Source: Flammeovirgaceae bacterium UBA5867 (GTDB taxonomy: Bacteria > Bacteroidota > Bacteroidia > Cytophagales > Cyclobacteriaceae). Taken from it: a DNA stretch of 20,594 nt. Each line of letters begins with the position of its first letter. Within the stretch, counting starts at the first letter, position 1. Below, in pieces: positions 14,810 through 20,594 of this stretch. The stretch spans positions 207-20,800 of the forward strand of contig DJFR01000152.1 in assembly GCA_002432545.1 (NCBI GenBank), given 5' to 3'. Below the pieces are notes generated by a model. That model ran no database searches. It saw only the letters and a list, made by a program, of their open reading frames with translations, and was not told the origin of the DNA. The translations under genes were made by a program, and so were the position numbers.

Positions 14810-14880
14810 TGACAGCCTTATGTCAGGTGAATTCAATGATTAAAAAAATTCAAAAAAAATTTATAGCTGTCAGGATGACA
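14810..14880. repeat. Two TGTCA/TGACA dyads in the DinB-glycosyltransferase divergent region
   Basis: TGACA (14810-14814) faces TGTCA (14821-14825) with 6 bp between. TGTCA (14868-14872) faces TGACA (14876-14880) with 3 bp between. The same pentamers in opposite order, 40-50 bp apart, may be regulatory, but they are short and may be chance. Confidence 0.3.
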
Positions 14881-14905
14881 TTCATTCCAACCAAGAATTG
14901 ATAAC

Positions 14906-15010
14906 ATGGTTCTAAAAGCTGTGCTAACAACAGTATCACATCTTATTTCTAAATTAGCAGCATTAATATCCTCTCAAAACCAAACTTTTTTAATAACCCA
15001 CGAGCAATGA
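14906..15010 (+). CDS. Possible 34-aa leader ORF overlapping the glycosyltransferase start
   Basis: ATG at 14906 opens 34 codons (MVLKAVLTTVSHLISKL, then a polar end). They stop at TGA 15008-15010, which overlaps the next gene's ATG as ATGA. Stop-start overlap of this kind is typical of translational coupling. Peptide character is an amphipathic helix followed by a polar tail. There is no known relative and chance is possible. Confidence 0.25.
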   Translation: MVLKAVLTTVSHLISKLAALISSQNQTFLITHEQ

Positions 15011-16428
15011 ACGTAAAATCAGGGGCGGCTCAGTATTTCAAGGATATCAGATTCTGGATTATACTCTTCTTTATCGTACGATTATATGGTATAACATTTC
15101 CCCCGCTGGAGGTTGGTCATAACTGGCGCCAAACCGATGGATTAATGATAGCGCGTAATTTTTACGAACGTGATTCAAATATTTTTTATCCCACAGTAGA
15201 TTTGGGCGGAGAGAAAACAGGCATTGTAGGATGTGAGTTTCCGTTGTTGAACTACTTGGTATACCTGGTATCGCTTGCATTTGGATACGAGCACTGGTAC
15301 GGAAGAATTATTGTCTTAATCTTTTCTTCCATCGGTGTTTTCTTCTTTCATAGGCTTATCCGAAAATTCTTTGGAGAACCGGCGGCATTTAATGCGTCTA
15401 TTCTATTAATGGTATCATTCTGGTTTTCGTACTCTCGCAAAAATATACCGGATGTATTCGCTATATCGCTCTGTATAACAGGTTTATACTTTGCCTTTGA
15501 ATATTTTGAAAAAGGAAAATGGAAACACCTCCTTCTCTATTTTATACTTGGCCTACTGGGATGTCTCGCTAAAATTTCAGCAGCAACGGTGTTAACAATT
15601 CTGCTTCTACCGGTACTCGATAAAGCAAATCCACTATTCCGGAAGGCATGGCTTGTATCTTTTTCTATTGTGATACTAGCAGCTATATATGGTTGGTATT
15701 TTGTCTGGGTACCTTACCTTAATGAAACGTATGGCTTAGCGGGGCATTTCTTTATGGGAACGACCTTTCATGAAGGCTGGCAACAGGTAGTGGCACACGG
15801 GTCTGTTATCTTAAAACGTTTTTACGATACCCCTATGAAATATACCGGCTTTGCTGTTTTTGCAGCAGGGCTTTTCCTGGTTATCCGCAAAAAACACTGG
15901 ATTGTTTTAGCCGCATTCCTGTTACCGTTCATATCGTATCTGCTCATCATCATTAAAACAGGAAGCAGTATTATAGGTGATACATACTATGTAATAACGG
16001 TTGTTCCATGCATGGCTTTTATGGCGGGATATGGCCTGTCATTAATCGAAAATAAAAAGATTGTTACTGCGGCATTGATCATTGTTTCGATTGAAGGTAT
16101 AGCGGCAAGAATGTATGATTTCCGTCTACGTCAACCCTATAAAGCACTTGCAGATCTGGAGGGTATAATGGATGGTGTCTCTAAACGTAACGATCTCATT
16201 GCTGTAAATGGTCCGTTCGATAATCCTACAGGGATGTATTTTGCACATAGACGAGGATGGTCGTTAACCAATGAATTCCTGGCTGACCCCAACAATCTGA
16301 ACGACATCAAGAGTAAAGGATGTAAATATATAGTGATCGTACGGAAGCTATACGGAGATATGGACCTTGCACTTCCGAAAGTGCATGAGTCCGAGTATTT
16401 TAAAATTTATGCTGTCGCTGATCGTTAA
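15007..16428 (+). CDS. GT-C family membrane glycosyltransferase (GT39/ArnT-PMT-like)
   Basis: The 473-residue protein has about 10-12 transmembrane helices and a soluble C-terminal part (about 370-473). The first periplasmic loop carries GHNWRQTDGLMIARNF with D44. A later acidic residue, E77 in GCEFPLLNYL, sits as expected for ArnT/PMT-type enzymes that use polyprenyl-phosphate sugars and an acidic loop residue. Such enzymes transfer a sugar from undecaprenyl phosphate to lipid A, glycan or protein on the outer face of the membrane. The gene leads an operon with a polyprenyl-phosphate GT2 (36 bp downstream) and a deacetylase. The acceptor and sugar are not determined. Confidence 0.88.
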   Translation: MNVKSGAAQYFKDIRFWIILFFIVRLYGITFPPLEVGHNWRQTDGLMIARNFYERDSNIFYPTVDLGGEKTGIVGCEFPLLNYLVYLVSLAFGYEHWYGRIIVLIFSSIGVFFFHRLIRKFFGEPAAFNASILLMVSFWFSYSRKNIPDVFAISLCITGLYFAFEYFEKGKWKHLLLYFILGLLGCLAKISAATVLTILLLPVLDKANPLFRKAWLVSFSIVILAAIYGWYFVWVPYLNETYGLAGHFFMGTTFHEGWQQVVAHGSVILKRFYDTPMKYTGFAVFAAGLFLVIRKKHWIVLAAFLLPFISYLLIIIKTGSSIIGDTYYVITVVPCMAFMAGYGLSLIENKKIVTAALIIVSIEGIAARMYDFRLRQPYKALADLEGIMDGVSKRNDLIAVNGPFDNPTGMYFAHRRGWSLTNEFLADPNNLNDIKSKGCKYIVIVRKLYGDMDLALPKVHESEYFKIYAVADR

Positions 16429-16464
16429 TAGTATAAATCTATAGCATTTAACGCTACCTTTAAA

Positions 16465-17439
16465 ATGCAGGCCAAAGCAACTAAAAAAATCTCCATTGTT
16501 ATACCGGTATACAATGAAGCTTCTAACATACAAGTTCTCTTTGCAGAGCTTACTTCTGTTCTGTCCGGTTTACCGTATGGCTACGAATTTATTTTTGTAG
16601 ATGACGGAAGTCGCGACCAGTCCTTATCAATTATAAAACGATTAGCAGAAGTGCACGCGCATGTATACTATATCGAGTTATCTCGAAACTTCGGTCACCA
16701 GTATGCACTCAAAGCCGGACTTGATCTGTCTAATGGCGATTGCGCTATTTCTATGGATTGCGATTTGCAACATCCTCCCGAAGTGATAAAAAGCCTGGTA
16801 GCAAAATGGGAAGAAGGTTTTGATGTAGTATATACCCGAAGACTGGAAGACAAAAACCTTCCCTGGCTAAAAAGGAAAACGTCATCAATGTTTTATACTA
16901 TCCTGAACAGGTTGTCTGATCTTCAACTTGAAAATGGGACAGCCGATTTCCGGTTGATGGACCGAAATGTTCTGAATGCTTTTGCTCACCTGAATGAGAG
17001 TGAATTTTTTATTCGGGGACTTATTAAATGGGCGGGGTTTCGCCAGGTGGCTATAGATTATGCTCCTCGCGAACGCTACTCTGGTGACAGCAAGTATAAT
17101 TTAAAAAAGATGATATCATTTGCTTTACGCGGAATTACTTCCTTTAGTGTAAAACCTTTGCAGATGATCGCATCGCTGGGCATGATATTATTTCTTATCT
17201 CATTGATTCTAGTTCCTTATGCTTTGATAAGTTTCCTGATTGGCAAAGTTGTCTCGGGCTGGACTTCACTGATGATCTCAGTAATTTTCTTCGGCAGCCT
17301 TCAATTATTAATGATGGGAATTATCGGCCTATACATCAGTAAGCTTGTCATTCAATCGAAGCAGCGCCCGCTATATTTCATTCGCGAAACGAATTACAGT
17401 CGTCCGAATATAAACGAACGTGAAGCCATAACACGATGA
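16465..17439 (+). CDS. GT2 polyprenyl-phosphate glycosyltransferase (ArnC/GtrB/DPM1-like)
   Basis: The 324-residue protein has a GT-A domain beginning ISIVIPVYNEASNIQVLF. It has VDDG at 45-48, the metal-binding D98-C-D100 in SMDCDLQHPPE, and the family block NGTADFRLMDRNVLNAF. PRERYSGDSKYNLKKM precedes two C-terminal transmembrane helices (about 234-256 and 265-290). This arrangement is characteristic of enzymes that put a sugar from a nucleotide donor on undecaprenyl phosphate at the cytosolic membrane face (ArnC, GtrB, FlmF2, DPM1). It supplies the substrate for the GT-C enzyme encoded just upstream. Its stop codon overlaps the next start as ATGA, so the two are translationally coupled. Confidence 0.93.
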   Translation: MQAKATKKISIVIPVYNEASNIQVLFAELTSVLSGLPYGYEFIFVDDGSRDQSLSIIKRLAEVHAHVYYIELSRNFGHQYALKAGLDLSNGDCAISMDCDLQHPPEVIKSLVAKWEEGFDVVYTRRLEDKNLPWLKRKTSSMFYTILNRLSDLQLENGTADFRLMDRNVLNAFAHLNESEFFIRGLIKWAGFRQVAIDYAPRERYSGDSKYNLKKMISFALRGITSFSVKPLQMIASLGMILFLISLILVPYALISFLIGKVVSGWTSLMISVIFFGSLQLLMMGIIGLYISKLVIQSKQRPLYFIRETNYSRPNINEREAITR

Positions 17440-18218
17440 GAAAGGTTCTTCTCTCTTTTGATATAGAGGAATTTGATATGCCTTTGGAGTATGACAAACC
17501 TATATCTTTCCACGATCAGATCAATGTCTCAGCCAAGGGGACTAAAATCATCCTGGATATTTTGCAGGAGAATCAAATTCCGGCAACATTCTTTAGTACG
17601 GTAGTGTTTGCAACAAACGCGAAAGAATTAATCCAACGTATCAATAGAGAAGGCCACGAGCTTGCTTCCCATGGCTATTTTCATTCTGCGTTTGAAAATA
17701 AACATCTGGCTGAATCAAAAGCAGAACTTGAAAAATTATCGAGCAGATCTGTTACTGGTTTTCGTATGGCACGCATGATGCCAGTTGATGATCGCGCCAT
17801 AGAAGACGCGGGCTATAGATATAATTCTTCACTTAACCCCGTTTATTTACCGGGACGGTATAACAATTTCTTCAAGCCCAGAACTATATTTAAAACTGAT
17901 TCGCTCATCCAACTACCGGCATCGGCTACTCCTGTTATGCGCGTTCCGTTGTTCTGGCTTTCGTTTCACAATTTTCCATTGTGGATGTATAAGGCTGCAT
18001 GCACGCGAACGATCAATCATGACCGCTATCTTAACATTTACTTTCACCCGTGGGAATTCACAGATTTGACTCGTGCTGAGTATGGACTGCCTAAGTTTGT
18101 GTCTAAGAATTCAGGCGATCAGATGATAAACCGGTTTAGAACCTGGATTCTGTGGATGAAAAAGAAGGGGTACACATTTAGTACGATATCTGATTTTATG
18201 GATTCCAGGTCTGCATAA
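17436..18218 (+). CDS. NodB-fold polysaccharide deacetylase family protein
   Basis: The 260-residue protein opens LSFDIEEFD (D9 and D14 as first motif). It has the metal pair in LASHGYFH (H79 and H83), a conserved Arg in TGFRMARMMP (about residue 110), and the late motif FHPWEF (203-208). There is no signal peptide, so it is predicted to face the cytosol. That fits removal of an N-acyl group from a lipid-linked sugar rather than from cell-wall glycan. Its start overlaps the GT2 gene by four bases. Families with the same neighbours are NaxD (undecaprenyl-phosphate GalNAc deacetylase) and ArnD (deformylase). The stop codon directly abuts that of the convergent gene. Confidence 0.9.
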   Translation: MRKVLLSFDIEEFDMPLEYDKPISFHDQINVSAKGTKIILDILQENQIPATFFSTVVFATNAKELIQRINREGHELASHGYFHSAFENKHLAESKAELEKLSSRSVTGFRMARMMPVDDRAIEDAGYRYNSSLNPVYLPGRYNNFFKPRTIFKTDSLIQLPASATPVMRVPLFWLSFHNFPLWMYKAACTRTINHDRYLNIYFHPWEFTDLTRAEYGLPKFVSKNSGDQMINRFRTWILWMKKKGYTFSTISDFMDSRSA

Positions 18219-18725
18219 TTATATTCCGGCTAACGGCTGCGAAGTATTTAGCTGCACAAAACGTTTCCACGCATCATTCATATAATAAACATTAGCACCG
18301 TTCCATTTTCCTTTACCGGAAGCATTTTTTTGAAACCATTGTGCTACTTTATTATAGAACTTCTCAAAACAAATAACGTGGTACTCAGAGGTTGGAGATA
18401 TTTCCTTCAACCAATATACTCTTCCACACCGGAGTGTTTCCCAATTGGTTCGTTCAAATATCAAGATAGGAGCACACGATGTATTGCTGATGTATACTAA
18501 TTGATCGCGGGAAGTAGCGCTATAAAGTGGGTTCCATGGAAAATCACGATTCCAGATTTTCACGGTATCATTAGGATCATGCAAATCCTTAAGATCTTCT
18601 ATCCATACAGTTTCTCCTGTGAAAGAAAAACTTTGGAAGAATGCACAATCAAAGTTATCCTGAAGATATTTCAGAAAGCGTAAGTCATCTACCGGTGTGG
18701 TACATATCTGAATTTGCCGCGACAT
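18219..18725 (-). CDS. Protein of unknown function, Trp-rich
   Basis: This encodes about 168 residues from the ATG at 18725 (MSRQIQICTTP). A TTG at 18743 would add six. No signal peptide, membrane helix or recognised domain is seen. The composition is striking, with many aromatic residues: TVWIEDL, KIWNRDFPWNPLYS, ERTNWETLRCGRVYWL and KNASGKGKWNGANVYYMNDAWKRF. Three Cys and several Lys/Asn are scattered. It looks like a compact soluble alpha/beta domain. The gene ends exactly where the deacetylase gene ends on the other strand and appears monocistronic. I do not recognise the family. Confidence 0.65.
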   Translation of the reverse strand: MSRQIQICTTPVDDLRFLKYLQDNFDCAFFQSFSFTGETVWIEDLKDLHDPNDTVKIWNRDFPWNPLYSATSRDQLVYISNTSCAPILIFERTNWETLRCGRVYWLKEISPTSEYHVICFEKFYNKVAQWFQKNASGKGKWNGANVYYMNDAWKRFVQLNTSQPLAGI

Positions 18726-18809
18726 GTCAGGTATAGCTTTCAATGATCATTCCAATGTCAACGTTGCTATAGCAGCTGGGTTGTTCCGTTATATAGCTAA
18801 TGCATTTAT

Positions 18810-18836
18810 ACCGATACCATCACCGATATTATATCG
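18810..18836. repeat. Direct repeat plus 13-bp palindrome upstream of the Trp-rich gene
   Basis: ACCGATA occurs at 18810-18816 and 18822-18828. The second copy runs into CGATATTATATCG (18824-18836), a perfect palindrome around a central T. It lies about 100 bp before the minus-strand ATG at 18725 and 42 bp beyond the SpoIIAA-like stop. It may be regulatory, or a weak transcript hairpin. Confidence 0.35.
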
Positions 18837-18877
18837 ACATCCTATATTTTAATCTGACGCAAATGAATACTTGCATA

Positions 18878-19282
18878 TTAACGTACTTCAGCCATCCACT
18901 TAACAGCACCTTCTACCTCGTTAAAAAAGGCAGTAGGGATCATAACCTGGCTCATAACATCTATAGCTGATATGTGAGCAAAAATATCGGATGACTGCAC
19001 TATGGCTGCGTGCGTGTGTCCTGCCGCCAACGCACGAACATGCCAGTCGCTGACAGTCCACTCCTGATCGTCAGGATGGAGCGCTCCGGCCTTTCTATTG
19101 TCAACGATAAGTCTGCCGGCTTTAAATTGTTTCATTGCAGCAATCAGCGCCTCCATGGATTCCCTGTATTCACCGGAGTTTGGCGATGTAGTCCAGGTGA
19201 TGATCACATAGTGTCCCGTCTCGCTATAGTTTATCAAGGCGTATTCTTTCTCGTAAAACACAGTAATATCTGTTATCTTCAT
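18878..19282 (-). CDS. SpoIIAA-like (STAS-related) small protein
   Basis: The 134-residue cytosolic protein has the alternating strand/helix pattern of the SpoIIAA-like/STAS fold. There is an N-terminal strand pair (YALINY, HYVIITWTTSPNS), ESMEALIAAMKQF helix, GRLIVDNRKAG strand with adjacent loop, WTVSDWHVRALAAG helix, HAAIVQSSD strand, then MIPTAFFNEVEGAVKWM. Such stand-alone members differ from sporulation anti-anti-sigma factors and often lack the phosphorylated Ser. I see no clear DSxG-type site here. The gene starts 28 bp after the orphan histidine-kinase-like gene on the same strand, so the pair is likely one operon. Confidence 0.7.
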   Translation of the reverse strand: MKITDITVFYEKEYALINYSETGHYVIITWTTSPNSGEYRESMEALIAAMKQFKAGRLIVDNRKAGALHPDDQEWTVSDWHVRALAAGHTHAAIVQSSDIFAHISAIDVMSQVMIPTAFFNEVEGAVKWMAEVR

Positions 19283-19310
19283 AGAATTAAATTTTATTTT
19301 CTATACAATT

Positions 19311-19736
19311 CTATTCATTCAAGAAATGTGACATTTCTCTTACAGCAAGATCTAACTCATTCGCACTCTCCGATAATTTATCGAGATACTGATCATTGTC
19401 AATAAAGCCAATCTTATCAGCTTCACGCTTTAACAAGTATACCAATCCGAGTATACGCGCCAACGGGCCTCTTACATTATGAGCATTATAAAAAGCATAC
19501 TCCAGCAGTTTCTGGTTTTGCAGCTCGATCTCTTCCTTCTGTGCTATCAACTCTTCGGATTTCAACAGGTTGTCTTTCTCCTTCTCATACAGTTCTTGTA
19601 TAATTTTATACAACATCTGCTTTTGAGCTTTCAGTTGAGTATTCAAGCGTTCAAGCTCTTTGTTGCGTTGTGTCTCGGTTTCAAGCTGGATCCGAAACTC
19701 TTCAACATTAACCTTATCGTCAATTTTTCCCGCCAT
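19311..19736 (-). CDS. Coiled-coil plus orphan histidine-kinase DHp-like domain
   Basis: The 141-residue protein starts at the ATG at 19736; a TTG at 19739 would add one residue. Residues about 10-80 form a long charged coiled coil (ELERLNTQLKAQKQMLYK and similar). YAFYNAHNVRGPLARILGLVYLL follows, an H-box-like segment with a His at about residue 86, then a second helix to the end. This matches the dimerisation/His-phosphotransfer half of a histidine kinase, in the AHNVRxPLARILGL style seen in Bacteroidota. The ATP-binding half is absent and the ORF stops cleanly, so it is not merely cut by the window. It may act as a phosphotransfer or dimerisation partner. The SpoIIAA-like gene follows. Confidence 0.8.
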   Translation of the reverse strand: MAGKIDDKVNVEEFRIQLETETQRNKELERLNTQLKAQKQMLYKIIQELYEKEKDNLLKSEELIAQKEEIELQNQKLLEYAFYNAHNVRGPLARILGLVYLLKREADKIGFIDNDQYLDKLSESANELDLAVREMSHFLNE

Positions 19737-20252
19737 CAATTCGTTTTCTTTTACAATCCTGAAGCAGGTATATATTCCGCTAACGCTCTATCTTTTAAAT
19801 CTAATACTATTCGCATTTCTTCCGCATTATTAGCAAAGGTCAGGCGTTGGCATAACTACTCGCTAACAACGTAAGTTCACTGTTGTTATTATTTATTACT
19901 CCTTGTTATATGGGGTATATAAATAATAGCAAATCAGCAAACTGTTTTCGAAAAATGAAAAACCATACTTTACTTCCATTACTGCGGTACACCAAAGCTG
20001 GGCTAAGTAAATATTGATGGCTTGCTTTCTATAGCTTAACTGTCAATACCTACTACTTCAGTATACCTACATAACAAAAGTATAGACTCAAAGAACAAGT
20101 TTACACGGCCTGCCAAAACATAATTTTACAGTCCTTGCTCAATTGGGTGGTAGTTATTAGAGTAGAACAAATGTAGAGGTGTACAAAAAGAATTGTTATC
20201 AGGTTTATTGCGTAAGTCAATTAACGATAATCGCTTAAGGATGTATCCGTAT
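19737..20252. other. 516-bp AT-rich non-coding stretch
   Basis: No tRNA, IS end or long ORF of good quality is seen. A TAACAAC/GTTGTTA inverted repeat (19864-19870 and 19882-19888) lies upstream of the DHp gene. A 20-codon ORF at 19955-20017 starts MKNHTLLPLLRY after an A-rich leader and is the only ORF with a plausible start. It reads like the opening of an exported Bacteroidota protein. It may be a gene remnant or chance. Confidence 0.4.
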
Positions 20253-20267
20253 TTATACGGATACATC
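20240..20267. repeat. 13-bp inverted repeat spanning a stop codon
   Basis: GATGTATCCGTAT (20240-20252) and ATACGGATACATC (20255-20267) are perfect complements with only two bases between. The right arm encodes the last residues of the partial minus-strand gene, and its TAA stop (20255-20253) is at the loop. No T-run follows on the minus strand, so it is not a standard terminator. It may be a protective 3' hairpin or a protein site. Confidence 0.7.
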
Positions 20268-20594
20268 TCTATGTGTCATGTAGTCGATCATCCAATCAAC
20301 AATACCCTGGGCGGTAGAAGACGTAAAGATCTCATGTTCTTCTTTGATAATATATTCAGAGTAAAAATCCGGATCCTTTACCGGAACATTTGGGATATAT
20401 ACCGGTATACATTGCAACAAGTGAAAGTGTGCATCACGCACATCAAAGACAATCACATGGTTAAGATCATTGTTCCATGCATCAGAACAGATCAGCATAA
20501 CCGGAAAATCAAAAAGCGCAGCATTCCTTAATTCAGGAAATAAGTTGGCATCAAAAAATTCATACTTCAATAATTTACTCTCCAGCGTTCTGCC
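20253..20594 (-). CDS. Unknown protein, 5' end cut by window edge
   Basis: The reading frame is open to the right edge, which reads GRTLESKLLKYEF before the first candidate start (TTG at 20570), so the gene very likely begins outside the window. About 114 C-terminal residues are visible: ELRNAALFDFPVMLICSDAW, LNHVIVFDVRD, HFHLLQCIPVYIPNVP, then a Glu-rich segment and STAQGIVDWMIDYM. It looks like a soluble alpha/beta domain with several hydrophobic strands. No motif or family is recognised. Its stop codon lies in the loop of a long inverted repeat. Confidence 0.6.
   Translation of the reverse strand, partial: GRTLESKLLKYEFFDANLFPELRNAALFDFPVMLICSDAWNNDLNHVIVFDVRDAHFHLLQCIPVYIPNVPVKDPDFYSEYIIKEEHEIFTSSTAQGIVDWMIDYMTHRDVSV

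Noticed and set aside
14187..14843. 218-codon plus-strand ORF
   Set aside because: It is antisense to the DinB-family gene, with Cys/Ser/Phe-rich shadow composition and no motif.
15007..18218. Full Arn (aminoarabinose) operon
   Set aside because: Only ArnC-, ArnD- and ArnT-like functions are present; no ArnA or ArnB is in the window.
10221..19282. SpoIIE phosphatase and SpoIIAA-like protein as a partner-switching pair
   Set aside because: They lie about 7 kb apart, no anti-sigma kinase is present, and no phosphorylatable Ser motif is clear in the SpoIIAA-like protein.
19479..19874. 131-codon plus-strand ORF rich in Leu, Phe and Gln
   Set aside because: It is the complement of the coiled-coil DHp gene, which explains its repetitive composition.

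Overview
The window reads as chromosomal DNA of a member of the Bacteroidota, most likely Cytophagales/Chitinophagales-like. This is inferred from gene content (a TPR/coiled-coil SpoIIE phosphatase, small cNMP-binding regulators, DinB-family and DUF1801 singletons), from near absence of Shine-Dalgarno sequences before starts, and from a few boxes matching the Bacteroidota sigma -7 consensus TAnnTTTG. No tRNA, rRNA, insertion sequence, integrase or CRISPR array is visible. The last gene at the right edge is cut by the window boundary.

Left part (1-3700): two tandem 16-bp palindromes at the left edge look like a TetR-type operator pair for a gene outside the window. A Qnr-like pentapeptide-repeat protein (minus strand) and a clear NupG nucleoside:proton symporter (plus strand) follow. 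Next come a DUF1801 protein and a divergent pair: a small conserved protein of unknown function and an XRE/Cro regulator.

Middle (3700-14750): an exported protein of unknown fold follows. Then comes a plus-strand block of Crp/Fnr-like regulator, pirin, YceI, NADPH-dependent F420-reductase-like protein and alpha/beta hydrolase, which looks like a redox or electrophile stress module. It ends at a strong bidirectional terminator facing a DinB-family protein. A large membrane-bound SpoIIE-type phosphatase is divergent from a two-gene operon of an LsrG/YgiN-type monooxygenase and an iron-type alcohol dehydrogenase. A stand-alone WYL-like protein and a second DinB-family protein complete this part.

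Right part (14750-20594): a compact three-gene plus-strand operon encodes a GT-C membrane glycosyltransferase, a polyprenyl-phosphate GT2 with two C-terminal membrane helices, and a NodB-fold deacetylase. The composition matches what is needed to make a lipid-linked amino sugar in the cytoplasm and transfer it to an acceptor outside, as in the Francisella FlmF2/NaxD/FlmK lipid A system or the Arn system. It abuts, stop codon to stop codon, a minus-strand gene of unknown function. Upstream of that gene lies a minus-strand pair: an orphan histidine-kinase DHp domain lacking any ATPase domain, followed by a SpoIIAA-like protein. About 500 bp of AT-rich non-coding DNA and a 5'-truncated unknown gene finish the window.

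The most interesting items are the minimal amino-sugar transfer cassette, the orphan DHp/SpoIIAA-like pair, the paired left-edge operators, and several small hydrophobic ORFs and palindromes in leaders.
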